From a virus, in the IMG/VR virus record IMGVR_UViG_3300017728_000022, positions 1-43,350 of that record: a stretch of DNA of 43,350 bases. One strand, 5' to 3'. Below are positions 8,501 through 15,533 of this stretch, piece by piece (position 1 is the stretch's first letter; each line of letters begins with the position of its first letter). The notes below the pieces were generated by a model that was not told the origin of the DNA, made no database searches, and saw only the letters and a program-made list of their open reading frames with translations. Made by a program: the position numbers and the translations under genes.

Positions 8501-11414
8501 TACTTTCTCCAAATCCTAATTTTCTAGCAAAGTTAACAACAGCAGCGGTGTTTTTTGTAAACTTGCCTTCGAAGACTTTATTATCTGCATCTAATGTGTT
8601 TTGCGCGTCTACCAACAATTTTGTTTGTTGTTCTTTTAAAACTTTAAGCTTTTCATCTATTAGGGCCTGTTCTCCTGGTATTGCGTTCTTTCTTTGCTTT
8701 TCTAATTTACTTATGTTTTCCTGAGAGTCTATGACTTTTAAAAGTTCTGTTGACATGCGTCTATCTGATAGAAACTTAGGCATTTTGTTTATATTTCTAC
8801 CAAACTTCTGTATCTCTTGATTTAAGCCGTCAGCTTCTTTTCTTGTTATATCCCCGTTTTTTACCCAAGAATCAAATATCTTTTCAACTTTAGCAGGGTT
8901 TTGTATTAGCTGCCTTAACTTCTGAACTTTTTCACTGTCATTCATTATGTTTTTTCTGCCAGTTAAAGTTGATATGCTACCAACCCCACCAGCAAATCCG
9001 CCAGCAGCAAACGACAATGCTGAAGTATTTACAAAGTCTTCGTAAGTGTAAGTGTCTTTTAAAAGATCTTTTCCAATACCTTTGTTCAAAACTTTATTTA
9101 AAGCAGCTTCACCTATTTGTTGTACATTTTCCTGCACCATTTCTTTAGCGCCTTCGCTTGCTACAATCGCACCAAATTTAGCTAATTTAGTTTGCAGAGG
9201 AGCTGCTACTATTCTTCCGAAGTTTCTTCTTACACCTGCAGCATTACCAGAAGCATTAATAAGCTGTCTAAATAAGCTTGCTGTGGAATTTTTTCCAGTA
9301 CCTTTAAATATCTTATCTATAAGCCCAGTCTTAGGGTTTATTGGTGTTGTTAAAGCAAATAGCGCAGCCATACCTAAACTTGCCTCATTAGCAATAGCTT
9401 CAGATTCTTCCATGCTCATACCAGCATCCAGTGCAGCTGTCTTAGCTTGATTATAGCCAGTCATTGCTCCATACCCGGATTGGAATATTACAGCATCAGC
9501 CATTCCTTTGCTTATACCTAAAGGTATCTTTTTGCCAAATGTGTCCCAAGTTCCTTTTGCTCCCCCAGTTACTCCACCGTAATTAATACCTCTAGAATTA
9601 ATTCCTTTAGTTTTATTATACCCTAACTCCATTCTAGTTAATCTAGCTTTGGATAAGTTTTTAACTTTACCTAGATATTTTAAAGAAGCTGCTCTCCTTA
9701 AAAGTCCTGTGCCTTTTTGTCCAACAATCTGTATTGCTAATTCACCTATAGTTTGTCCTGCTATAATGCTACCACCAAAACCATCAAAGTCAGCTCCGTA
9801 AATGTAATCACCATTTGCGATAGCATCATCTATAGCCTTTCTGTCTTTATCTGAAATAGTTTTAGAAACATCAAATCCGTTTGTTATTTGCTTGATGCTA
9901 CCATTAGCTTGCTTTATATACTCTTTGCCATTTAAAGTAACTTGCTTGCCTTCAGCATATAAGTAATTTATATTAGCTTCTCCTCTTAAAGCTCTTCTGT
10001 TTGACTTGTCTCTTAAGTCTCTAAATTCGTTAGCTTGTCTTCCTTCTCCAATAATTGGCAACACCCAACCAAACACTTTACCGTCCATTTTTACAAAATC
10101 GTAAACGTCTTCTAAACCATCACCTAGCTTATTTAAAGCGCCTACTAAGGTTCTTCCGCTGCCATAAAGACCGGTTTTAACTCCGGTTTCGGTCTCTTCA
10201 ATTCTTGCTTGTTGAGCATCTTCTATGTTTTTAATTTGCTCAGCGTTATATTTGTTTATTGAATCCCAATTATTAGAATTCCAATCTTCTAATTTATTAA
10301 AATCCAAATGAGTACCGTAATTGTACTTCTCAGGATCCTCCATTAGCTTAACATCTGCAGCTCCCATCGCTTCAGGCAAACTCATATTTTTGTATTCAGA
10401 CGGGTTATTTTTAATTTCTTCTAATACTACTCTTTCAACATTTCTACTAGCTGTCTCAATTAAGTACTCGTCAAAATACGATTTAAGATCCTGCTGCATG
10501 GTTAAATTGTCAGGTAAATTAGAGTCGTCTTGCTCATAAGCTCCAGCTTCTTTTTGCTTATCGAACTCGTCTATATATCCTTTTCTATTCAAAAAGCCCT
10601 GGAAGTCACTAGCATTAACGTTAGCTTCTTCTAATAACACCTTGCTTTCAGGATTGTTTATATAATACTCTTCAATAAAATCAGTGCGCTTATCATCATT
10701 GTATGCTGCATTAGAGTTTGTGTCATTTAAGTCTAAGTCGTTGCTGTTATAAAACTGCTCAGCCTGCTCTTCTATACTAACGTCATTTCTATACCCTCTG
10801 TATTTTTCATGAAGCTCAGGGTTGTTGTTTATAGCGGCCTCGTCTTCAGCGTCGTCTTTTCGCACCCAGTTTGATATAGCTCGTGCAAGCGGGCCTAAAA
10901 CATCAGGTATATTTGCCGTCTTACCTAGCGTCAGGCTCTTGTCCGCCTTAACCGCTTTCGCGAACACAGGATTATTTTTTTCCCAGGCCTTCCAAGAATC
11001 CTTAAAAGATTCACTTGTGCCATCAGCCCAACTATTGTTAGGATCGTCATCAAACATCCTAGATATCATAGTACCACTATAGTCGTCGTCTATTAGTTTT
11101 TCTCTTTTACCTCTATTATTTTCTGATACAAATCCACTATCTAGTTGCTCCGACGAACCATCTACCCAATTGGATCCCGTAGCGTTTGACTCCACACTTG
11201 GATCCGCAGCCGCAGAGTCGTTTGTCTTTACTGATTCTTCAGTATTAAAAAATTGTGTGCTAAAATCGCTGAATGATTTAGTATAATCACCAGAAGATTT
11301 AAGAGCACCATATAATTTTTCCTGCCCTGCCGTAGAGCTAAACTGAGTTTTAAAGTCTTCCAATGACTTAGTATATTTACCGCTTTTATTTAAAGCCTCG
11401 TATAATTTTTCCAT
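2568..11414 (-). CDS. Giant polyvalent virion protein with zincin and HAD-phosphatase motifs (2948 aa)
   Basis: This is probably an internal virion protein delivered with the DNA. The N-terminus has two copies of a ~24-aa unit (residues 3-26 and 33-56, KLYxALxxSGxYTKSxxDF). A Gly/Ala-rich region follows at roughly 550-850. SHEIIHP gives a zinc metallopeptidase HExxH at His1056-His1060. Lys/Pro linkers lie around 1270-1300. A HAD-like domain starts at VWDFDDTLA (Asp2119), with ILTARP, AKAKWVIGK and FADDA supplying the other three HAD motifs. A long hydrophobic helix sits near 2745-2768. The mix of catalytic domains in one ejected protein matches the 'polyvalent protein' class of phages and conjugative elements. 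Residue numbers are approximate. It follows the 469-aa protein by four bases. Activity of each domain is inferred from motifs alone. Confidence 0.85.
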   Translation of the reverse strand: MEKLYEALNKSGKYTKSLEDFKTQFSSTAGQEKLYGALKSSGDYTKSFSDFSTQFFNTEESVKTNDSAAADPSVESNATGSNWVDGSSEQLDSGFVSENNRGKREKLIDDDYSGTMISRMFDDDPNNSWADGTSESFKDSWKAWEKNNPVFAKAVKADKSLTLGKTANIPDVLGPLARAISNWVRKDDAEDEAAINNNPELHEKYRGYRNDVSIEEQAEQFYNSNDLDLNDTNSNAAYNDDKRTDFIEEYYINNPESKVLLEEANVNASDFQGFLNRKGYIDEFDKQKEAGAYEQDDSNLPDNLTMQQDLKSYFDEYLIETASRNVERVVLEEIKNNPSEYKNMSLPEAMGAADVKLMEDPEKYNYGTHLDFNKLEDWNSNNWDSINKYNAEQIKNIEDAQQARIEETETGVKTGLYGSGRTLVGALNKLGDGLEDVYDFVKMDGKVFGWVLPIIGEGRQANEFRDLRDKSNRRALRGEANINYLYAEGKQVTLNGKEYIKQANGSIKQITNGFDVSKTISDKDRKAIDDAIANGDYIYGADFDGFGGSIIAGQTIGELAIQIVGQKGTGLLRRAASLKYLGKVKNLSKARLTRMELGYNKTKGINSRGINYGGVTGGAKGTWDTFGKKIPLGISKGMADAVIFQSGYGAMTGYNQAKTAALDAGMSMEESEAIANEASLGMAALFALTTPINPKTGLIDKIFKGTGKNSTASLFRQLINASGNAAGVRRNFGRIVAAPLQTKLAKFGAIVASEGAKEMVQENVQQIGEAALNKVLNKGIGKDLLKDTYTYEDFVNTSALSFAAGGFAGGVGSISTLTGRKNIMNDSEKVQKLRQLIQNPAKVEKIFDSWVKNGDITRKEADGLNQEIQKFGRNINKMPKFLSDRRMSTELLKVIDSQENISKLEKQRKNAIPGEQALIDEKLKVLKEQQTKLLVDAQNTLDADNKVFEGKFTKNTAAVVNFARKLGFGESKLPRIFENTDAYVTAIYRALKRKERSYLKAVKEGKIKADPDFKPLTKAEVAKQAAESDGVYLGAGSLFINKEMARQTGKWTVTSHEIIHPILNSLVGSYLNQKANYDDLMKILPAKVRRSINKKIAQTQGKEKQAIEFLNYLSDAVISGELDFDPSLFDKIRLWFNNIISKLGLKSGIENHEDLHFDDARGVYNWLKEFTSGLKEGGEISDKAVEAVQKAETKANRLVSEDPGLRDPENAMQFSSSQEILNLENALDDALDAFAEDPNNPTLEKKVEEAERLLEEAEERVASGRSAIKQEAKPKPKPKKKVEAKPVRTTDLGPRDPKSKKIMDTYNEGMEGVERTEYKASKPLPASLEKKLIPLFEGYINTIVQQKFKQVGPEALEFQDALSILRAEVASAIRTFNPAVNKDLAGYVKRYGVQARQSLMFADANKEFTSDISDAKGVVDTNDTPSIDRSGTVERGQRTFDELDIVDEDLINDIRTELEKEIRIRVQKGTLSETLEVKKGRDTYIVSWLENYIQKQLFKKLMKKLGAITGVYPNAVIPGSYIDFLNDPNTFDIITKALPIKSIKKSYGKLFPLEKVGREVTPEGNPVYRIKKIEKRDFLTYFVKGKKSAVLERQKQLFREILEPLAKQVVADYATPSNLSDLKSIQELAPENSLDVINDIVIEAQLANLESKIDRYKGEKEGFDIIQFSKELNQKDTIDVLEQLAQRENITELRKGVLQELINKVTNGQIRTTKDLIKAVHSIGKDQLSTRAYREYVVNVLSKLQFTLRTPSVANIVNEGVKEFTKIYKYQQKIIGYNYSTTKVKRDFDEATDDKSKVEAIVNYLNITSRSIRTLGVDGNTTNEKIFNNILVPAFGADQLSKLKIDLLKESYKDKDGKTRFKTYITVNKIKLKGLVQITELKSNFENNIDQVNKEAILVRNYLIDEINRAKQNNEVDAVIGFINLSTADQRGAVRKLSSTGMFMVNTPIAKLILEHETTAKQLTEALVKYAKGEIDFKVLTKILNGAKINLIPKKLDLILNKQGLDGIGRYETDLIKEEISKLKASGKLKFTQYSKSKLAFDPFDMADVVTMSLFGETKAFKNRQGFERTYKYLNPSQQKQVQEEMKKHNLFQFSKTLNQAKAMSNRIDAPNKGISVWDFDDTLATTKSNVLYTLPNGTKGKINATEFALQADQLAAQGAEFDFSEFSKVMNGAKGPMFDKAVARNKKFGNSNVYILTARPANSKYAIHTFLKGIGLDIKLENIFGLGDGTAIAKAKWVIGKVAEGYNDFYFADDAYKNVQAVQEVLEQADVKSKVHQAKIQFAKSLNSDFNNIIQDVTGIDADKKISGNKAKMLGKKKGRFKFFLPPSAEDFAGLLYKLTGKGKKGEAHQAWFKKSLFDPFAKGIREFESYKQNATAIVKQLKKSIKNIPAGLGKINETGFTNEAAVRVYLWTKNGFDIPDLTAEEQQELIEVVNNNPKLKKFADQLDKVLDGYPEPQDSWVAGTITTDAINMINTVKRAEFLKEWQENADAIFTKDNINKLRSQFGDSYVEALQDMLYRMKTGRNRPSGANKLTNRFMNWVNDSVGTIMFFNTRSALLQTLSIVNFINWHDNNPIQAAKAFANQKQFWSDFSMIFNSDFLKQRRSGLKNDVNADDIASAAENETNKAKAVFASLLKAGFLPTQIADSFAIAMGGASFIRNRINMYVAEGMTKAKAEEQAFLDFQEIAEETQQSSRPDRISQQQASPLGRIVLAFANTPMQYMRLSKKAFLDLKNGRGDAKTNITKIIYYTAVQNIIFSSLQAALFAVAFDDDEEKAKNKEIRVANSMLDSILRGTGIYGAIASTIKNIVAEIYTQSEKSRPDYTVAAQRALSISPPIDSKMRKIMSAARAFSYKTTREKMVGYGLDNPAYYAVGQILSAGFNLPVDRLIRKADNIRVALDNETKMWQSIALTLGYSQWDLGLIESGKNKKSNKKGWHNVKRGSWKD

Positions 11415-11418
11415 TTAA

Positions 11419-12828
11419 TTAAAGATTGTCTAGCGACCCAGTGTTTGAGTTGTTGTTGTTGTTATTTTGAGAACCTGAAGTTTGTTTCCCGTACAAATCT
11501 ATATAGTAGTTCTTAGCCTTAGCGGACAAGTCTGAATTGTTTATGTAGAATTCAAACATTGACCTGGGATCAGAAGTGTTCACGTTTATACCGCGGGCGT
11601 CTTCTTTGGGATCTTTAGCGGGGTTAGTTATGTACATGTTAAAATTACCAAATTGGTCTACAAACTGTTTTCTAAGATCTGGGCTATCCTCCTCGTCCAT
11701 TCCTACCATAAATTTTTCATACATTTGCCCTTTTGTTACGTATATTTTTGTAGACGTGGGATCAATTGAATTTACTATGTTTGCCATTTGATTAGCTATA
11801 GCCACCGCGTTCCCACCTGTTGCTTCTTTCGCTAGCAAAGAAAACTGCAAAGCTTTATCCGCAACATTTCCAGAAACATTTATTTCGTCTTTTAGCGCCC
11901 CGCTAAAACCACCGCTGCCACCTCTACTAGATGGTCTTTTATCCCTGGCTCCTTGAGCTGCTGTATCGGTTAATACGTTCATATAGTTGTCCAGTACTGC
12001 TTGCCTTAAATCATCGTCATTACCAGGAGCAAATAATTCAGGGTCTTCTAAGCCTAATCCGCCTTGCATTATAAAATCGTCTGACGCTAGAGAAAGCAAA
12101 CCTCTTCTACCGCCTTTAATTAGTATGTTATTTAGTTGTTGGCGAATCATATTTTTTCTAGCTCCTGTAAGAGTAGAACCAGCACTGTATATACTTTTAT
12201 TCATTTCTAACAGCTGATTAGCCCCATCGAAGTCTTTTAAGAAAGGCTTAGGAATTTGATTATACGAATCGTAAGTTTCTTTGCCTTCATTCCAAAAAAC
12301 TAAACTACCACCCTCTCCTACACCTAAGCTAGCTTCATTAGTATAAAGCTTAGACGCTTCGTTTAGAGTATTTATTTCATTGCCATCAGATATTAATCCA
12401 TTGTCAAAATCTTTTAGATAAGAAGCTTTATCTTCTTTATATGATTTAACTTGGGTTGCTAAATTCTGGAATGATTGAGATATACCATTTATCTTAGTCC
12501 TAAGTTCCATATACTGAGGAGAAGTAGGATCTTCTATTTTTGCTATTCTACTTGCTGCGTCTGCATATTCAGATCTTTGCTTTACTAAATAATTTGTAAT
12601 TGAATTTTGTTGTGTAGGCGTAAGGTCAGTTACATCTACATTAGTGTCTAAAGCATCAATATAACCAGCCACCTTCGAGTTTATAGCGTCTTTCTTAGCC
12701 TTAGCTTCTTGCATTATTAGCTTGTGATTTGCATACCCTGCTGCAAACCCTTCTGTAAGATTGTCATCCCAGGTTTTTGCTGGGGGAGCATTAGCTATTA
12801 AATCGCCCTGTACTAATTCTTTATTCAT
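11419..12828 (-). CDS. Putative internal virion protein (469 aa)
   Basis: The protein is hydrophilic and largely alpha-helical, with no signal peptide or membrane segment. It opens MNKELVQGDLIANAPPAKTW and has many Asp, Asn and Ala residues. A Gly/Ser-rich linker (SSRGGSGGFSG) lies around residue 300, and the tail is Asn-rich (SQNNNNNNSN). The central part, with KSYKEDKASYLKDF and similar segments, looks coiled-coil prone. It sits between a Gly-rich gp14-like protein and the giant polyvalent protein, the usual place for podoviral ejection proteins. I recognise no catalytic motif. A structural or ejected role is inferred from position and from similar proteins in marine podovirus clusters. Confidence 0.7.
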   Translation of the reverse strand: MNKELVQGDLIANAPPAKTWDDNLTEGFAAGYANHKLIMQEAKAKKDAINSKVAGYIDALDTNVDVTDLTPTQQNSITNYLVKQRSEYADAASRIAKIEDPTSPQYMELRTKINGISQSFQNLATQVKSYKEDKASYLKDFDNGLISDGNEINTLNEASKLYTNEASLGVGEGGSLVFWNEGKETYDSYNQIPKPFLKDFDGANQLLEMNKSIYSAGSTLTGARKNMIRQQLNNILIKGGRRGLLSLASDDFIMQGGLGLEDPELFAPGNDDDLRQAVLDNYMNVLTDTAAQGARDKRPSSRGGSGGFSGALKDEINVSGNVADKALQFSLLAKEATGGNAVAIANQMANIVNSIDPTSTKIYVTKGQMYEKFMVGMDEEDSPDLRKQFVDQFGNFNMYITNPAKDPKEDARGINVNTSDPRSMFEFYINNSDLSAKAKNYYIDLYGKQTSGSQNNNNNNSNTGSLDNL

Positions 12829-12841
12829 ATTATTATATTAT

Positions 12842-13498
12842 TTAAAACAGAGATTGGCCTCCGTTACTAGCTCCGCTCATGAAATCGCCAAATCCAGTTC
12901 CTTTACCTATTGCACCACTGGCAAAACCACCAAGAACACCACTAGCTATTCCTCCAATGCCCCCCATTATTTTAGCTTTACCAGCTTCAACAGCTGCTTT
13001 CTTTTGAGCTAAGTCACCTTGAGCCATACCAAACATAGTTTCCACTTTGTCTTTTTCAGCATCCCTAGATATTAATTCACCTTTTGCTTCATACATTTGT
13101 AGGTTTGCAGCTTGCTGTCTTTCTGCAACTTGATTTTGTCTTTCTTGTTGTCCTATGTCTGCGGAAGCTCTACGTAAGTTTTGTGATTGTTGTCCTGCTA
13201 ATGATTGTGCTAAAGCTGCAATTCCTGATCCACCAGCAGCTCCTTGCATTTGCCCCATTATATTAGACAAACCTTGTTGCTCTTGTTCTGCTTGAAACTG
13301 AGCGGCTTGTTGGTTGACTGTAAGATCTTCCATGGTATTTTCCATGTTAGCATATACATTGGACGTATCTAAGTCCTCGTACTGTCTCTTACGGCGATTA
13401 TATTCTTGTTGCGCTTTACGCATTTCTCTTTTCCTCTTGCCAGCACCGATTAATCCTCCGGCTATTGACAGACCAGAGCTTATTAATCCTCCTATCAT
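12842..13498 (-). CDS. Putative internal virion protein, Gly/Gln-rich (T7 gp14-like in character)
   Basis: This 218-aa protein starts with a Gly/Ser/Ile-rich hydrophobic stretch (residues 1-20, MIGGLISSGLSIAGGLIGAG). A basic heptad-like segment (KRKREMRKAQQEYNRRKRQ) and a long Gln/Ala-rich helical region follow. It ends in another Gly-rich hydrophobic part (IMGGIGGIASGVLGGFASGAIG). This glycine-zipper helix, coiled coil, glycine-zipper pattern is typical of small podoviral internal core proteins that insert into the host envelope during ejection. It is the first of three adjacent genes likely to form the ejection apparatus. The assignment is by character and location, not by a specific motif. 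Confidence 0.7.
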   Translation of the reverse strand: MIGGLISSGLSIAGGLIGAGKRKREMRKAQQEYNRRKRQYEDLDTSNVYANMENTMEDLTVNQQAAQFQAEQEQQGLSNIMGQMQGAAGGSGIAALAQSLAGQQSQNLRRASADIGQQERQNQVAERQQAANLQMYEAKGELISRDAEKDKVETMFGMAQGDLAQKKAAVEAGKAKIMGGIGGIASGVLGGFASGAIGKGTGFGDFMSGASNGGQSLF

Positions 13499-13529
13499 AT
13501 CTGTATAGTTTATATATTATTATTACATG

Positions 13530-13871
13530 TTATTTGCTACTCTCAAATATCTCTGACCCTACAGAAAACACTTCAGCCTCTTCTGTGGTTCCGTTTCTAA
13601 ATTGCACTCTAGCAAAGTAACCCAATAGAGATCCACCGTTAGCTGTATTATCTTTTTGAAATAATATAAAGCTATTAACAGTTGGTCTTTGTTGAGCAGG
13701 TGATATTTCGCATATTATAGCGTTTAACCCTTGATTGATTCCTTTTACTAAACCTATCTTTTCCAAAACTTGACCTTCATATACATTAGGTGAATCCGTA
13801 AAATAAGCTATGTCTCCTATTTGTACTGATACATTTAGGGGGTTAGGGAATAATAATGTTATTTCGTCCAT
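13530..13871 (-). CDS. Small putative virion protein (113 aa)
   Basis: This 113-aa protein starts MDEITLLFPNPLNVSVQIGD and looks beta-rich, with alternating hydrophobic strands and turns such as AYFTDSPNVYEGQV. It has no cysteine pair of note, no membrane segment and no recognised motif. It sits between the 547-aa beta-rich protein and the internal virion proteins, so a tail or head-completion role is plausible. Function is unknown. Confidence 0.65.
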   Translation of the reverse strand: MDEITLLFPNPLNVSVQIGDIAYFTDSPNVYEGQVLEKIGLVKGINQGLNAIICEISPAQQRPTVNSFILFQKDNTANGGSLLGYFARVQFRNGTTEEAEVFSVGSEIFESSK

Positions 13872-13887
13872 ATTTTTATATTATTAT

Positions 13888-15531
13888 TTACGGCGCAACG
13901 CACATATTAGGTCCAGAGCAATCGCTGTATTTACCAGTATTACCATTAGCTCTCTCGTCAAGATAATTTGTAGGTGTTGCTTGCAGATCTATAGTTATTA
14001 ATTCTCTACATTCTCTTTCGTCATTTGGCCCGTTTACAGCCCATACAACATCATTTTGCGCATAGGAATTAGTCATTGTAGCAATTGTAGTTCCCCCGGA
14101 TGCTATAGAATAAGCTTGTGTTGTGCTTAATAAAATAGTATCAGATGGGTCAACGCATAAAGCTGCAATCCACGCTCCAGGCCCCGGAGGACCGTCGTCC
14201 TGAATAAAAGTGTCTACATCTAAAGCGTGCGCTATTGGAACATCTTGTGTTGCTTGTATCGTTATGGTACCTTTTACTTTTACGCTATCGCCAAGCTGAC
14301 CGTTAATTGTCTGCGGGTTGCTTAAAGAATATAAAGTACCAGGATTCGCTGGATCTGGAATAACCGGATTAAACGAACTAGCGGTATGGTCAGCGAGCTT
14401 AGATACATCATTTCCGTTAGCAGCCGTAATCATAAACTGGTATTCAAATGAATTTTGGTCACCTGGTTGATATGTGTAATTTGGTACAGCTATAAATGTG
14501 TCAGGAGATCCTGAGACATTATAGTCACCAGAGGAACTAAATGCAGATATAGTGAATGTAACCTCTTCTGTTTGTGCAAAGCTTAATGTGATATCTGATG
14601 ATCCAGGATTAGCTGTAGCTGGATTTATATCGCCTGTGATTATTATTTTATAAGGTGATTCGCCATCGGCAGATGGAGGAAAAACAATATTAGGACTAGA
14701 ATATTGACCATTACTAGGCATTACTTCATTTGTAGCTATAATAATTTCAGTACCTGTTCCATCTTGATAAAACAAGCTAGCGCTAAATGTAGCGGTTGGG
14801 TCACCAAAAAGATTTAACACTCTAGTGTCTCCTGCGTTAGGTATTGGTGGTTGGTTAAAATTACCTACCCCGCTAACATTGAAAGCATTAATGTATGTTG
14901 TATTTCCAACAGAAGGAATAGCTAATGCTTGTATGTTTATTATATCGCCGGTAACAGAGTTAGCTGGAAAAGTATAATTTATATCGTATGTTACAGCTAT
15001 TAATTCGTTATATTGGTTTAACGTTTCAGTTGTTATAATACTGTAAGCCGAAGGGTCTCCCGTGTTTATGGCCGCTATAGGTGCTTGGTAAAAATAAAAT
15101 CCAGCATTAGCTTGTATGGTTTGATTCCAAACTAATTTTGTTTGAGTAAAATCTCCCGTTTGAGAATAAGCGTATTGTTGAGATACAGGTGTTGCGTTTT
15201 GTGTACCTAAATTTACAATGCCCTCTACTGAATACGGGGCAAATCTAGCAAAACCATTTAAACACAAAGGTACTTCTACATCATTACCTGGCATTATAGT
15301 GCCAGCTAAAAAGTTTACATCTAAAAATACCAAACTGCCGCTTTGTTGAAAACTAACAGAACTAGGGTCTATCCCGGCTGGGAACGGCGCTATTAAGCTA
15401 AAATCCGAAGCTAATACAATATATCCATCATCTGGTGTTATAGTAAGTCTTATTGTTCCGTTTGTGCTTAAGTCGTCTCCTTGAGTTTCATTAAAATTGA
15501 AATCAGATACTGTAAAGTTATTATATGCCAT
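13888..15531 (-). CDS. Putative tail/fibre-associated beta-rich structural protein (547 aa)
   Basis: This 547-aa acidic protein is rich in Thr, Ser, Asn, Gly and Pro, with repeated short beta-strand patterns typical of Ig-like or fibre proteins. Examples are NDVEVPLCLNGFARF and SSDITLSFAQTEEVTFT. The C-terminus has several cysteines (ALCVDPSD, NDERECREL, SDCSGPNMCVAP) that could form a knotted end. It has no signal peptide. It sits two bases after the 1943-aa tail protein and is translated with it. It may be a head fibre, tail fibre or adsorption component; I cannot name a family. Confidence 0.65.
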   Translation of the reverse strand: MAYNNFTVSDFNFNETQGDDLSTNGTIRLTITPDDGYIVLASDFSLIAPFPAGIDPSSVSFQQSGSLVFLDVNFLAGTIMPGNDVEVPLCLNGFARFAPYSVEGIVNLGTQNATPVSQQYAYSQTGDFTQTKLVWNQTIQANAGFYFYQAPIAAINTGDPSAYSIITTETLNQYNELIAVTYDINYTFPANSVTGDIINIQALAIPSVGNTTYINAFNVSGVGNFNQPPIPNAGDTRVLNLFGDPTATFSASLFYQDGTGTEIIIATNEVMPSNGQYSSPNIVFPPSADGESPYKIIITGDINPATANPGSSDITLSFAQTEEVTFTISAFSSSGDYNVSGSPDTFIAVPNYTYQPGDQNSFEYQFMITAANGNDVSKLADHTASSFNPVIPDPANPGTLYSLSNPQTINGQLGDSVKVKGTITIQATQDVPIAHALDVDTFIQDDGPPGPGAWIAALCVDPSDTILLSTTQAYSIASGGTTIATMTNSYAQNDVVWAVNGPNDERECRELITIDLQATPTNYLDERANGNTGKYSDCSGPNMCVAP

Positions 15532-15533
15532 TA

